Numbered from the stretch's first letter, positions 38,972 through 49,968 are shown. The stretch is 64,000 nucleotides of DNA from Roseateles toxinivorans (GCF_004362525.1 NZ_SNXS01000001.1:1224121-1288120), one strand, 5' to 3'. Program-made: numbers and translations. Notes: generated by a model from the letters alone, not told the origin.

Positions 38972-38993
38972 CCCGGCTCGCAGAACAGCCGGG
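38972..38993 (+). terminator. intercistronic stem-loop between kduD and togM
   Basis: CCCGGCT and AGCCGGG form a perfect seven-base stem around an eight-base loop, 19 bases after the kduD stop. No T run follows. It may stabilise the kduID message or lower expression of the transporter genes. Confidence 0.4.
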
Positions 38994-39029
38994 CGGCGCG
39001 TATTCGCCCCCCCACCGGAGACACGGTGA

Positions 39030-39917
39030 ATGTATGAAAACAAGCGCTTAGGCTTTCTGTTCGTCCTGCCCTTTGTGCTGGGCGTGCTGGGCTTCAAGCT
39101 GTTCCCCTTCGTGATGAGCTTCGCGCTCAGCTTCACGCAGTACGACGTCATCAATCCGCCCGAGTTCATCGGCATGGAGAACTACAAGGAGCTGTTCGGC
39201 GCCGATCCGCTGTTCCGCAAGTCCTTGGGCGTGACGATGCTGTTCGCGCTCTTGGCCGTGCCGATGCGCGTCGGCTTCGCGCTGTTCATCGCGCATGTGC
39301 TGAACTTCAAGATGCGCGGCATCAACTTCTTCCGCTCGGCCTTCTACCTCCCGTCCATCCTCGGCGGATCTATCGCCGTGGCCGTGCTGTGGCGCTTCAT
39401 CTTCTCGCAGAAGGGTCTCGTCAATCTGGTGCTGGCCAAGTTCGGCATCGAGCCCATCTCCTGGCTGGCCGACGAGCATTTCTCGATGTGGACCATCGTG
39501 CTGCTGTTCACCTGGCAGTTCGGCTCGGCCATGGTGATCTTTCTGGCCGCGCTGCAGAACGTGCCGATCTCGCTGTACGAGGCAGCCGAGATCGACGGCG
39601 CGTCCAAGCGCCAGCAGTTCTTCCGCATCACGGTGCCGCTGATCACGCCGGTGATCTTCTTCAACATCATCATGCAGATGGTCCATGCCTTCCAGGAGTT
39701 CAACGGCCCCTACATGATCACCGAGGGCGGGCCGCTGCAATCGACCTATGTGCTGGCGCTCTATATCTACGATCAGAGCTTCCGCTTCTTCAACCTCGGC
39801 TATGGCGCGGCCCTGTCCTGGGTACTGTTCGCCCTGGTGGCCCTGATGAGTGGCATTTCGTTTTGGAGCTCCAAGTACTGGGTGTTCTATTCGGGCGAGA
39901 AGGAGCAGAAGCGATGA
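39030..39917 (+). CDS. togM: ABC sugar permease, TogM-like
   Basis: This 295-residue inner-membrane subunit has six hydrophobic segments, beginning LGFLFVLPFVLGVLGFKL, and the permease loop EAAEIDGASKRQQFFRITVP that docks on the ATPase. It matches MalF/TogM-type permeases. It overlaps the second permease gene by four bases. The gene order permease, permease, ATPase, binding protein, followed by oligogalacturonate lyase, matches the togMNAB oligogalacturonide importer of Dickeya. CGGAG lies about ten bases before the ATG. The symbol is by context and similarity. Confidence 0.88.
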   Translation: MYENKRLGFLFVLPFVLGVLGFKLFPFVMSFALSFTQYDVINPPEFIGMENYKELFGADPLFRKSLGVTMLFALLAVPMRVGFALFIAHVLNFKMRGINFFRSAFYLPSILGGSIAVAVLWRFIFSQKGLVNLVLAKFGIEPISWLADEHFSMWTIVLLFTWQFGSAMVIFLAALQNVPISLYEAAEIDGASKRQQFFRITVPLITPVIFFNIIMQMVHAFQEFNGPYMITEGGPLQSTYVLALYIYDQSFRFFNLGYGAALSWVLFALVALMSGISFWSSKYWVFYSGEKEQKR

Positions 39918-40765
39918 GCCTCGTCCTTGCACGCGACCGCGGGAATCCGCTGCTGCGCTATGTGGCGCTCGGCGTCGTCGCAGTCGTCATGCTCTACCCG
40001 CTGCTGTGGCTGATCGGGGCCTCGTTCAAGAGCAACACCGAGATCTTCACCGAGGTCGGTTTCTGGCCCAGCCAGTTCGACCTCACCGCCTATGCCAAGG
40101 GCTGGAAGACCAGCACCGAGTACACCTTCGCGACCTACTTCCTGAACTCCTTCCTGATCACCATACCGCGCATCATCGTCACGGTGATCTCCTGCGTGCT
40201 GGTGGCCTATGCCTTTGCCCGCTTCGAGTTCTGGGGCAAGAAGTTCCTGTTCTCCATCATGGTCGGCACGATGATGCTGCCGCTGATCATCCTGCGCCTG
40301 CCCCAGTACCTGATGTTCAAGGAGCTGGGCTGGCTGGACACCTATGTGCCCTTGATTTTGCCCTCGGCCTTTGCCACCGACACCTTCTTCGTCTTCATGC
40401 TGGTGCAGTTCCTGCGCGGCATTCCACGCGATATGGAAGAGGCGGCGCAGATCGACGGCTGCAATGCGCTGCAGCTGCTGTGGCACATCATCGTGCCGCT
40501 GTTGAAGCCCGCCATCATCTCGGTGATCGTGTTCCAGTTCATCTGGACGATGAACGACTTCATGGGGCCGCTGATCTATCTGTCGACGGTGGAGAAATAC
40601 CCGGTGTCGCTGGCGCTGAAGATGAGCATAGGCGCGACCGAGGAGGTCGAATGGGCCAGCGTGATCGCGATCTCGGTGGTGGCACTGATCCCCTCGGTGG
40701 GCGTGTTCTTCCTCGCCCAGCGCCACTTCATCGAAGGCGCCACCTCCAGCGGCGTCAAGGGCTGA
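39914..40765 (+). CDS. togN: ABC sugar permease, TogN-like
   Basis: This 283-residue protein is the second permease of the importer, with six membrane segments and the docking loop EEAAQIDGCNALQLLWHIIVP. It starts at the ATG overlapping the togM stop (ATGA at 39914). The open frame extends upstream through togM, but that part is a shadow. It ends 35 bases before the ATPase gene, whose ribosome site GGAG lies in the gap. It resembles MalG/TogN-type subunits. Confidence 0.88.
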   Translation: MSLVLARDRGNPLLRYVALGVVAVVMLYPLLWLIGASFKSNTEIFTEVGFWPSQFDLTAYAKGWKTSTEYTFATYFLNSFLITIPRIIVTVISCVLVAYAFARFEFWGKKFLFSIMVGTMMLPLIILRLPQYLMFKELGWLDTYVPLILPSAFATDTFFVFMLVQFLRGIPRDMEEAAQIDGCNALQLLWHIIVPLLKPAIISVIVFQFIWTMNDFMGPLIYLSTVEKYPVSLALKMSIGATEEVEWASVIAISVVALIPSVGVFFLAQRHFIEGATSSGVKG

Positions 40766-40800
40766 CAAAGCCCGCAAAAGAATCAGACGGAGACAAGCAA

Positions 40801-41927
<1,127 letters not shown>

Positions 41928-41928
<1 letters not shown>

Positions 41929-43235
41929 TGATGACGAAGCCCTTTCTGAACCGCCGACGGGTGCTGTTGGCCGCCCTGGCGCTCGGTGCCGCAGCTCAGC
42001 CGGCACTGGCCCAAGACAGCGTGCTGCGCTTCGCCTGGTGGGGCGGCGGTGCCCGCCACCAGGCCACCCTGAAGGCCATTGCCGCGTTCGAGCGCAAGAA
42101 CCCCGGCGTCAAGATCAAGGCCGAGTACATGGGTTTCAACGGCTATCTGGAGCGGCTGACGACCCAGATCGCCGGTGGCTCCGAGCCCGATGTGATGCAG
42201 ATCAACTGGGCCTGGATGGCGATGTTCTCCAAGCGCGGCAACGGCTTCACCGACCTCAACCAGTACAAGCAGGTCTTGGCCCTGGACCAGTTCAGCGCCG
42301 AGGACCTGGCCATGGGCACAGTGGCCGGGCGGCTGAATGCGCTGCCGGTGTCCTACAGCGCGCGGGTGCTGCTGTGGAACGAGGCCGCCTTCAAGCGGGC
42401 CGGCGTGCCACTGCCCACCACCTGGGACGAGCTGTTCGCCACCGGCAAACAGTTCCGGCAGAAGCTGGGCGACCAGGCCTATCCCTTGGATGGCGAGCTC
42501 TACGACATGATGTTGCTGGCCCAGGCCTATGTGCAGCAGAAGTACGGCACGCCCTATGTGGACCCCAAGCTGCCCCAGGTGGCGATGAGCCCGGCCGCCG
42601 CGCTCGAATGGGTGCAGATCTACAAGAAGCTGATCGACGGCCATGTGGCCACGCCGCTGAAGTTGCGCGCCAGTCTCGGCGGCGCCGAGAAGGCCACCGA
42701 GCAGCAGCAGGACTGGGTGGTCGGCAACTGGGCCGGCAACTTCACCTGGGACTCATCGATAGGCCTGCGCGAAAGCACCTTGGACAAGCAGCAAAAACTG
42801 ACCCTCGGTGACTTCCCCACCCTGCCCGGCGCGAAGAACAGCGGCATGTTCGGCCGCCCGACGGTGATGTTCGCTTTGGGCCGCAACAGCAAGAAGGCCG
42901 AAATCGCCGCCAAGCTGATCAACTTCCTGCTGTGCGACCCCGAGGCCGCGCTGATACTCGGCCGCACCCGTGGCGTGCCGCTGGTCGACGCCCAGTACCA
43001 GCTGCTGGTCAAGGAAAAGAAGCTGCCCGAGCTGGAGCTGCGCGCCTACGAGCAGATCAAGAAACAGAAGCTGGCCGGCAATATCGCCCTGCCCTCACCG
43101 CTGTTCGAACATGCCCGCATGCAGAAATTCATGCGCGAGGTGTTCGAGACCATTGCCTACGGCAAGACCAGCGACCAGGACGCCGCGACCCGTCTGATCG
43201 AGGACGGCAACGCCTTGTTGAGAAGAATCAAGTAG
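41928..43235 (+). CDS. togB: ABC importer solute-binding protein, TogB-like
   Basis: This 435-residue periplasmic protein has a signal peptide with a twin-Arg-like start (LNRRRVLLAALALGAAAQPALA) and a family 1 solute-binding fold opening VLRFAWWGGGARHQATLKA. TogB proteins share the WWGG-type start and length. It probably binds oligogalacturonides made by the lyases outside. The ATG at 41928 overlaps the ATPase stop by one base; a second ATG at 41931 and a GTG at 41925 are alternatives. The oligogalacturonate lyase gene follows after ten bases. Confidence 0.88.
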
Positions 43236-43245
43236 CAAGCCCATC

Positions 43246-44412
43246 ATGAGCAAATCCACCCAACGCCAGTTGCAGTTCGAGACCCGTGTCGATGCCGACA
43301 CCGGTGCCCGCGTGACCCGCCTCACGCCCACCGACGTGACCTGCCATCGCAATTATTTTTACCAGAAGTGCTTCACCAACGACGGAAGCAAACTGATCTT
43401 CGGCGCCGAGTACGGACCGCAGGAGAGCCCGAACTGGAACTACCACCTGCTGGATCTGCAGACGCAGGTCGCGACCCAGCTGACCGACCAGAGGGGCGAG
43501 AACACCTTCGGCGGCTTCCTGAGCCCTGATGATCGCCATCTCTACTTCGTGCGTGCCGAACGCCAGCTGATACGGCTGACGCTCGCGGACCTGAGCGAAG
43601 AGGTGGTCTACACCGTGCCTCAGGGATGGGTCGGCTACGGCACCTGGGTGTCGAACAGCTCCGCTACCCGGATGGTCGGCATCGAGATACATGCCGACGA
43701 CTGGTTCCCATTGAGCGACTGGAAGAAGTTCCACGAGATGTTCCATGCCAAGCCGCGCTGCCGCTTGATACGCATCGACTTGGCCACAGGCCACCGCGAA
43801 GTGATACTGGAGAAAGACGGCTGGCTGGGCCATCCGCAGTACCGCCCGTTCGACGACAACACGGTCGCCTACTGCCACGAAGGCCCGCACGACCTGGTCG
43901 ATGCGCGGATGTGGTTCATCAACGAGGACGGCAGCAACATCCGCTGCGGCAAGCGGCACCTGGAGGGCGAGGCCTGCACCCATGAGTTCTGGGTGCCGGA
44001 CGGCTCGGCGATGATCTACGTCTCCTACCTGAAAGGCCAGAGCGACCGCTGGATCTGCTCGCTCGATCCGGTCACGCTGGAGAGTAGGCGCCTGGTGCTG
44101 ATGCCGCCCTGCTCGCACCTGATGAGCAACCAGGACGGCACCTTGCTGATCGGCGACGGCTGCGACTCCCCCGCAGACGTGGCCGACACCGGCAGCCATC
44201 AGATCAAGACCGACCCCTACCTGCATCTGTTCGATCTGAAGGCGGGCACAGAGCGCGCGGTGGCACGGCATGACAGCTCCTGGCGCGTCTACAAGGGCAA
44301 TCGCCAGGTTACCCATCCCCATCCCTCGTTCACGCCGGACCAGCGCCGGGTGCTGTACAGCTCGGACGCCGAGGGCGAGCCGGCGCTCTATCTGGCCGAC
44401 CTTCCCGCATGA
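43246..44412 (+). CDS. ogl: oligogalacturonate lyase (PL22)
   Basis: Ogl cleaves imported di- and oligogalacturonates by beta-elimination in the cytoplasm, yielding 4,5-unsaturated galacturonate and 5-keto-4-deoxyuronate. The 388-residue seven-bladed propeller matches the family: VTCHRNYFYQKCFTNDG, GEACTHEFWVPDGSAMIYVS and the end HPHPSFTPDQRRVLYSSD. These segments carry the conserved His and Gln residues that hold manganese. No signal peptide is present, as expected. It lies between the importer genes and the second fusion enzyme, overlapping the latter by four bases. Confidence 0.96.
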   Translation: MSKSTQRQLQFETRVDADTGARVTRLTPTDVTCHRNYFYQKCFTNDGSKLIFGAEYGPQESPNWNYHLLDLQTQVATQLTDQRGENTFGGFLSPDDRHLYFVRAERQLIRLTLADLSEEVVYTVPQGWVGYGTWVSNSSATRMVGIEIHADDWFPLSDWKKFHEMFHAKPRCRLIRIDLATGHREVILEKDGWLGHPQYRPFDDNTVAYCHEGPHDLVDARMWFINEDGSNIRCGKRHLEGEACTHEFWVPDGSAMIYVSYLKGQSDRWICSLDPVTLESRRLVLMPPCSHLMSNQDGTLLIGDGCDSPADVADTGSHQIKTDPYLHLFDLKAGTERAVARHDSSWRVYKGNRQVTHPHPSFTPDQRRVLYSSDAEGEPALYLADLPA

Positions 44413-46745
44413 AGCGCTGGCTGCTGACGCTGGTCGCCGTGGCCGCGCTGGCCCATGCCGAGCCCCGTCCTCAGCTCGCAGCGGTTGATGCCGCCCGCCA
44501 TCAGGTGGCCGACTATCTGGCCCAGGGCGGCGCGCCCTGGCAGCCGGCCGATCTGACGAAACGCTGGACGCCTGACTTCATCGTTGCCACCGATGGCAGC
44601 GGCACGCACAAGACGGTACAGGCGGCGCTCGACGCCGTGCCGGCGCAGGGCAGCAGCAGCAAACGCCACTACATCCAGGTCCAAGCCGGTGGCTACCGGG
44701 AGCAACTCTGCGTGCAGGGCAAGGCGCCGATCACGCTGTACGGCGGCATCGACAACCCGGCCGCCACGGTGATTGTCCAGGGCCACTACAACGCCGAGCC
44801 CAAGCGCGCCGGCCTTGATGCCGCCAACCCCTGCTACCCCGATCTCCAGGCGGCCAGCCATGGCACGGCCGGCAGCGCCTCGGTGGCGATCTTCAGCGAC
44901 GACTTTCAGCTCGCCCACCTGACCATCGCCAATGACGCGATGGACGCCGTGCGTGACGGCGTCGGCTACCCCGCCGGTGTCGGAGAAAGCGGTGGGGCCC
45001 AGGCGGTGGCGCTGATGACTCAGGGGGACAGGATACAGCTCGAGAATGTGCGCCTGCTGGGCCATCAGGATACCTTCTACGTCCGCGCTGTGCCGGGTGT
45101 TGCGCCGTCGCGCGTGTACGTGCACAACAGCCTGATCGCGGGCGATGTGGACTTCATCTTCGGCAATGCCACGCTGGTGATAGATAACAGTACGGTGTTG
45201 AGCCGTGCCGGCCGGCGCGCGCCGGGCTCGGGCGGTCATGTGCTGGCGCCCAGCACGGCGGCCGACACCCGTCTGGGCCTGCTGATCACGGACAGCCGCT
45301 TCATGGCGGAGCCCGGACTCAAGCCCGGCGCGATTTCACTGGGCCGGGCCTGGGACTTCGGCGTGCCTCGCGGCGCCTGGGAGGCTGACACCTCGCCCAA
45401 CGGCCAGGCGCTGGTGCGCGACAGCCTGATCGGCCCGCATATCGGCCCCTGGGCGGCATCGACCTCGCGCCGGCCGTTCAGCGGCACCGGGCCTGCGGCC
45501 AATCGGATGACCGAGTTCAACAACAGGGCACTCTCGGCGCTGGCATCCGAGGTGCTGGGCAGCAACGATGGCTGGGCGGCAGCGGGGCTCGGCACGTCGG
45601 GCGGCGCCGCCGCCCTGCCCCAGCATCATCTGGCGGTGAGCAATCGTGCCGAGCTGGTGGCCGCCTTGGCCCTGGGCGAGCGGCCCAAGGTCATCGCCGT
45701 GCGCGGGCGCATCGACCTCAGTGTTGACGACACCGGCAAGCCGCTGGGCTATGCCGACTACCGCGACCCGGCCTTTGACTTGGCGGCCTTTCTGAAGGCC
45801 TATGACCCGGCAAGCTGGGGCATGAAGCGGCCTGAGGGACCGCTGGAGCAGGCCCGCCAGCGCTCAGCGAAGCATCAGGCCGCCCGAGTCCAGTTGCTCG
45901 TGCCGTCGAACACCAGCTTGATCGGCCTTGGCCCAGACGCGGCCATCGTCAACGGCGGTCTGCTGTTGAGCAAGGTCTCCAACATCATCATCCGCAACAT
46001 CCACTTCTCCGATGCCTACGACTTCTTTCCGGCCTGGGATCCCAGGGATGGCGACGGCGGCGAGTGGAACTCGGACTATGACAACCTGACCCTGCGCGGC
46101 GCCAGCCGGGTCTGGGTGGACCACTGCAGCTTCGACGATGGCCCACGCCCCGACCACGCCGAGCCGCTGGCCCTGGGCCGGCGCCTGCAGCGCCATGACG
46201 GCCTGCTCGATATTTCCAATCAATCCGACCTCGTGACACTGTCCTGGAACCACTTCCGCGACCATGACAAGACCAACTTGATCGGCAGCTCCGATGGCCA
46301 GCAGCTCGACGCCGGCAAGCTGCGTGTGACCTTTCATCACAATCTCTGGGAACGGGTGAAGGCACGCACACCGCGCGTCCGCTATGGCCAGGTCCATCTG
46401 TACAACAACCTGTTCGTCGGCGACGCGAACGCCGGCTATGCCTACGACTATTCGATTGGCGTGGGCTTCCAGTCGCGCATCTACAGCGAGCGCAACGTCT
46501 GGGAAACCTCGCCGACGATTGCCGCAACCCAGTTGCTCAAGCTGTGGAAGGGCTCGGCCTTTTTCGACAGCGGCTCCTGGCACAACGGACGGCCTGTCAA
46601 TCTGTTGCAAGCATTGCGCGCGGCCAATCCGGGCGCAGAGATTGCCGGCGATGTCGGCTGGCAACCCACGCACCACGGCCCGCCGGATGAAGCCGGCCAG
46701 GTGGCCGCCAAGGTGCGAGCCGGTGCCGGTGCGGGGCGTTTGTAG
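44409..46745 (+). CDS. pectinesterase (CE8) - pectate lyase (PL1) fusion, reverse order
   Basis: This 778-residue exported protein joins the same two activities as the gene at 29418 but in opposite order. After a signal peptide (MKRWLLTLVAVAALAHA) comes a complete pectinesterase at about residues 50-370, with GGYRE, AQAVAL, HQDTFYVRA, GDVDFIFGNA and LGRAWDFG. A PL1 pectate lyase follows at about residues 405-778, with WVDHCSFDDGP and ARTPRVRYGQVHLYNN. All expected esterase residues are visible. It overlaps ogl by four bases and precedes kdgR by 75 bases. It may act in the periplasm or outside, on methylated oligomers or polymer. Confidence 0.92.
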   Translation: MKRWLLTLVAVAALAHAEPRPQLAAVDAARHQVADYLAQGGAPWQPADLTKRWTPDFIVATDGSGTHKTVQAALDAVPAQGSSSKRHYIQVQAGGYREQLCVQGKAPITLYGGIDNPAATVIVQGHYNAEPKRAGLDAANPCYPDLQAASHGTAGSASVAIFSDDFQLAHLTIANDAMDAVRDGVGYPAGVGESGGAQAVALMTQGDRIQLENVRLLGHQDTFYVRAVPGVAPSRVYVHNSLIAGDVDFIFGNATLVIDNSTVLSRAGRRAPGSGGHVLAPSTAADTRLGLLITDSRFMAEPGLKPGAISLGRAWDFGVPRGAWEADTSPNGQALVRDSLIGPHIGPWAASTSRRPFSGTGPAANRMTEFNNRALSALASEVLGSNDGWAAAGLGTSGGAAALPQHHLAVSNRAELVAALALGERPKVIAVRGRIDLSVDDTGKPLGYADYRDPAFDLAAFLKAYDPASWGMKRPEGPLEQARQRSAKHQAARVQLLVPSNTSLIGLGPDAAIVNGGLLLSKVSNIIIRNIHFSDAYDFFPAWDPRDGDGGEWNSDYDNLTLRGASRVWVDHCSFDDGPRPDHAEPLALGRRLQRHDGLLDISNQSDLVTLSWNHFRDHDKTNLIGSSDGQQLDAGKLRVTFHHNLWERVKARTPRVRYGQVHLYNNLFVGDANAGYAYDYSIGVGFQSRIYSERNVWETSPTIAATQLLKLWKGSAFFDSGSWHNGRPVNLLQALRAANPGAEIAGDVGWQPTHHGPPDEAGQVAAKVRAGAGAGRL

Positions 46746-46820
46746 TGGTCGCGGCTTGAGTCCGAAAGCCAATCGGTACACAATCCAATTTGAAACAGCT
46801 GCCCAGAGAAATCAAAACGA

Positions 46821-47639
46821 ATGGATGACGATCTGTACGACGCCAAGCAGCCGGAATCGGTTGCCGCGGTGCTGAAGGTGTTTGCGATCCTGCAGGCCTT
46901 GTCCGAAAAGCATGAAACCGGTATCTCCGATCTGTCGGTGCGGCTGGCCATGCCCAAGGCGACGATCTACCGCTTTCTGCAGACCATGCGCACCCTGGGC
47001 TATGTGCGCCAGGAGGCCGACACCGAGGGCTATGGCCTGACGATGAAGGTGTTCGAGCTGGGCACCAAGGCGCTGCAGTACCCCGACCTGGTCGATCTGG
47101 CCAAGCACCATATGCAGCTGCTGGCCGACCAGACCGGCGAGACCGTCCACCTGGGCACGCTGATCGACAGCGAGATCATCTACGTGCACAAGGTCGATTC
47201 GCGCCATATGCTGGGCATGTATTCGCGCGTCGGCCGGCGCGCGCCGCTGCATTGCACTGCCATCGGCAAGGTGCTGATGGCCTGGGAACATCCGGCCCGG
47301 CGTGACCGCGTGCTGCAGGGGGCCGAGTTCAAGCGCTTCCGCGAGAAGACCATCGTCGAGCCGGCCGCCTTTCTGGCCGAGCTGGAGCGCGTCAAGGCCC
47401 AGGGCTTCGGCGAGGACCGCGAGGAGTTCGACGACCACATCCGCTGCCTGGGCGTGCCCATCTTCGACCGCCTGAACCAGCCTATCGCGGGCCTGAGCAT
47501 CTCGTTCCCGACCTTCCGCTACGACGAGGCCAAGGCGCCCGAGGTGGTGGCCATGCTGCAGGCCGCCAGCCGCGACATTTCGACGCGGCTGGGTTGCACG
47601 GCCTTTCCGCTGGACGCTCCAAAGGCCACGCGGGCCTGA
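46821..47639 (+). CDS. kdgR: IclR family regulator, KdgR-like
   Basis: KdgR-type regulators repress pectin genes and are released by KDG. The 272-residue protein has an N-terminal winged helix at about residues 12-80 (ESVAAVLKVFAILQALSE, LAMPKATIYRFLQTMRTLGY) and an IclR effector domain after residue 90 with DSRHMLGMYSRVGRRAPLHCTAIGK. The position at the end of the pectin arm and the KdgR-like boxes in the locus support the name. A half-site TGAAACA (46790-46796) lies 24 bases before the ATG, so autoregulation is possible. It converges on the next gene with two bases between stops. Confidence 0.9.
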   Translation: MDDDLYDAKQPESVAAVLKVFAILQALSEKHETGISDLSVRLAMPKATIYRFLQTMRTLGYVRQEADTEGYGLTMKVFELGTKALQYPDLVDLAKHHMQLLADQTGETVHLGTLIDSEIIYVHKVDSRHMLGMYSRVGRRAPLHCTAIGKVLMAWEHPARRDRVLQGAEFKRFREKTIVEPAAFLAELERVKAQGFGEDREEFDDHIRCLGVPIFDRLNQPIAGLSISFPTFRYDEAKAPEVVAMLQAASRDISTRLGCTAFPLDAPKATRA

Positions 47640-47641
47640 GT

Positions 47642-48718
47642 TCAGCCCTTGGCCGTGGGCTCCGAGGCGCGCGGCCGGCGCGGGGCCAGTCTGGTGCTGG
47701 CGTAGTCGGCCGGCACGCGCATCAGCGCCGCCTCGGGCTCGCCGCGCCGCAGATTCTGCAGACGGTAGTTGACCTCGCCGCTGCGCGGGTCGAAGTCGCG
47801 TGAGTTGACAGTGAGCATCAGTTCGGGCGAGGTCCAGACCTCTCGGGTGATCAGGATGGGCTTTTCGTTGCCGACCTTGCCGGCGGCGATGGTCCAGGTG
47901 GTGCGTTCGCCGTTGACCTTCAGACCGTCGATCTCCTTGCTGCCCAGCGGCGACTGCACGCCCGCCCCGCGCGGTGCAAGGCTCAGCGCCCGCATCGTCA
48001 CGGCCTCGGGTGGCACCGGGGGCAAGGGCGGCAGCGGCGGCATGCCGGGCATGGGCGGCAGCACCTGGTCGCCGGTGATGCGCAGCACCTGCAGGCCACC
48101 GTCCTGCCCCGGCGCCAGCACCACGGGCGCAGGGGGAGCCGGCGGCAGCGGCGGGGCTGGGGCCCCCGGGGGCTGCGGCGCCACCACCCTGCCCGCACCG
48201 ACGCCGGCCCGCACCTCGGCGCTCAGCCTCTTCGCCCATTCGCGCATCCGTTCGCTGTACTCGCGCCAGGCTCCGTGGTCCATCTCATGATCGGCGAAGA
48301 CCATGCCGCCAATCTGGCGGGCGGTCTTGCGCTCGGTGTCCAGCATCCAGTACTCGCGCGCCACCGGGTCGCGCAGATAGACGATGCGCCGCCCGCCGCG
48401 CTCCACCTCCTGGCGCGTGCGGCCCTCGCCATCGCGGCACAGCCGTGTGCTTTGCGCATGGACGATACGATTGCCGTCGGCCAGCGGCTGCACTCTCTCA
48501 TGCACCGCGTCGGCACAGTAGGCCGCGCCCTTGACGACACGCTCCTGGCCCAGGTCGCCGAAAGAGAAGGCGGCGCTGTCTTGCACCGCCCGCACATGAG
48601 CTTCGACCTGGGCGATCGGGCGATCGCGGCCTTCCGGAATCTCGGTCGTTTGCGCCAGCGCGCAGCCGGCGGCCAGCAGCAACGGTGACAGCAGCAGATG
48701 ACGGGTGGGGATGTCCAT
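47642..48718 (-). CDS. exported protein of unknown function, Pro-rich
   Basis: I do not recognise this 358-residue protein. It has a signal peptide ending near residue 22, with a lipobox-like LLAAGC (Cys19), so it may be a lipoprotein. Residues 30-165 form a first domain with two conserved-looking cysteines (YCADAV, RLCRDG). A Pro/Ala-rich stretch at about 175-235 contains PPLPPAPPAP and PPMPGMPPLPPLPP. A second beta-rich domain at about 240-335 follows, with REVWTSPELMLTVNSRDFDPRSG. It lies 33 bases downstream of the membrane partner of the ECF sigma factor. An envelope function under that sigma factor is likely. Confidence 0.75.
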   Translation of the reverse strand: MDIPTRHLLLSPLLLAAGCALAQTTEIPEGRDRPIAQVEAHVRAVQDSAAFSFGDLGQERVVKGAAYCADAVHERVQPLADGNRIVHAQSTRLCRDGEGRTRQEVERGGRRIVYLRDPVAREYWMLDTERKTARQIGGMVFADHEMDHGAWREYSERMREWAKRLSAEVRAGVGAGRVVAPQPPGAPAPPLPPAPPAPVVLAPGQDGGLQVLRITGDQVLPPMPGMPPLPPLPPVPPEAVTMRALSLAPRGAGVQSPLGSKEIDGLKVNGERTTWTIAAGKVGNEKPILITREVWTSPELMLTVNSRDFDPRSGEVNYRLQNLRRGEPEAALMRVPADYASTRLAPRRPRASEPTAKG

Positions 48719-48751
48719 GGCAGTACCTCTTCAAACGAGCAACAAGAGAAA

Positions 48752-49276
48752 TCAGCGCAACAGGCGCACCGCAAGCACATCCCCGGACGGATGTAGCAGC
48801 AGCTCGGCACGCACCCGATCGCCGGCACGGGCCGGGTCGTAGGGCAGGCCCAGGGCGGCCAGGCGGTCGCCCGGCAGCTCGGTGGCGACCACCCAGGCGG
48901 CACCCGCCGGCGCGGCGCCGCCTTCCAGGTAGGCGCTCCAGCGCTCGGGCGCGACCAGGGGCATGAAGTCGCCGGCCTTTAGCAAGGGCCTGGCCTGGTC
49001 CACATCGCCGGCCGGGGTAGTCATCAGCAGCGCGGTCGCGGCGAGCAGCACCACGGCGCAGGTGGCGGCCCCCGACCAGGCCAGCATGCCGCCCCAACGC
49101 CGCTGCCGGGGTGTGGCAACGGCAGCGGGCCTGGCCAGGCGGAAGGCGGCCTGCATCGCCGACCGGGCGGCGGCGCTGCGGGCTTCGCTCGGCTGGGCCG
49201 CCTGCAGCTCGCGGGCCGTGGCACGCAGGCTTGTTGACAGCGGGATGGGCCCCTGCTCGGGGCGGGCGGGTTTCAT
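48752..49276 (-). CDS. single-pass membrane protein, putative anti-sigma factor
   Basis: This 174-residue protein has a cytoplasmic N-terminus of about 65 residues rich in Ala, Arg and Gln, one membrane helix at about residues 66-85 (AWSGAATCAVVLLAATALLM) and an extracytoplasmic domain of about 85 residues. The layout and its four-base overlap with the ECF sigma gene fit an anti-sigma factor. No zinc-binding HxxxCxxC motif is visible, so it would not be a ZAS type. The name is inference from context. The exported protein downstream may be part of the same signalling chain or a target. Confidence 0.7.
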   Translation of the reverse strand: MKPARPEQGPIPLSTSLRATARELQAAQPSEARSAAARSAMQAAFRLARPAAVATPRQRRWGGMLAWSGAATCAVVLLAATALLMTTPAGDVDQARPLLKAGDFMPLVAPERWSAYLEGGAAPAGAAWVVATELPGDRLAALGLPYDPARAGDRVRAELLLHPSGDVLAVRLLR

Positions 49277-49869
49277 GCGGCGACTCCTTGACCGGCATTG
49301 AGCAGCGCGGCCAGACGGCTGCGCGCACGATGGAGCCGGGTGCGCAGGGTGTTCAGTTCAACGCCGGCGATGCGGGCGGCCTCGGCATAGGGCCGCTCCT
49401 GCAGATCGACCAGCACCAGGGCCTCGCGAAACGCCCAGGGCAGCGCATGGATGGCGGCCCAGACCTGGGCCTGGTCCTGGGCGCACACCAGCAGGGATTC
49501 GGGGCTGGGATGGGCGCCGCACTCTGCTGGCGGCTCGTCCTCATCGCCTTGCGGCACCTCGACATGAACGCGCGCCTCACGCCAGCGCGCCAGCAGCGCG
49601 TAGCGGGCCGTGCCGGCCAGATAGGCCCCCAGGCTGCCCCGGGCGGCGTCCCAGCCTTCGGGTCGGCCGGCGAAGGCAACGAAGGCGTCCTGCATCGCAT
49701 CGGCGGCCCAGGCCGGGTTGCCGCACAGGGCCAGCGCATAGCGGTAGACGGCGCCCGATTCCTGGCGGTAGATCAGATCCAGCGCCCGGGTGTCGCCGCC
49801 CAGCAGCCGCGCCATCAGCCCGGGCAGAGCCTGGTCCGGATCGTCGGCGGGCTTGCGGAAGAAAGGCAT
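49273..49869 (-). CDS. ECF-type RNA polymerase sigma factor
   Basis: This 198-residue protein has the two ECF domains. Sigma-2 is at about residues 22-90 (LDLIYRQESGAVYRYALALCG, AMQDAFVAFAGRP) and sigma-4 at about 135-190 (FREALVLVDLQERPYAEAARIAGV, TLRTRLHRARSRLAALL). I took the ATG at 49869 (MPFFRKPADD); a TTG at 49947 would add 26 residues. No strong ribosome site is seen for either, so the start is uncertain. It is first in a three-gene operon with a membrane partner and an exported protein. I could not identify a matching ECF promoter upstream. Confidence 0.88.
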   Translation of the reverse strand: MPFFRKPADDPDQALPGLMARLLGGDTRALDLIYRQESGAVYRYALALCGNPAWAADAMQDAFVAFAGRPEGWDAARGSLGAYLAGTARYALLARWREARVHVEVPQGDEDEPPAECGAHPSPESLLVCAQDQAQVWAAIHALPWAFREALVLVDLQERPYAEAARIAGVELNTLRTRLHRARSRLAALLNAGQGVAA

Positions 49870-49968
49870 TTGGGGCGCGGCTGGGAGAGTGGCTTCCTCT
49901 CTATTGCGCCCGGAGCGGGCAGAAGTTCCCGACCCATTCAAAAACAAGCGGCGTTCGCAGCCTGCGCA

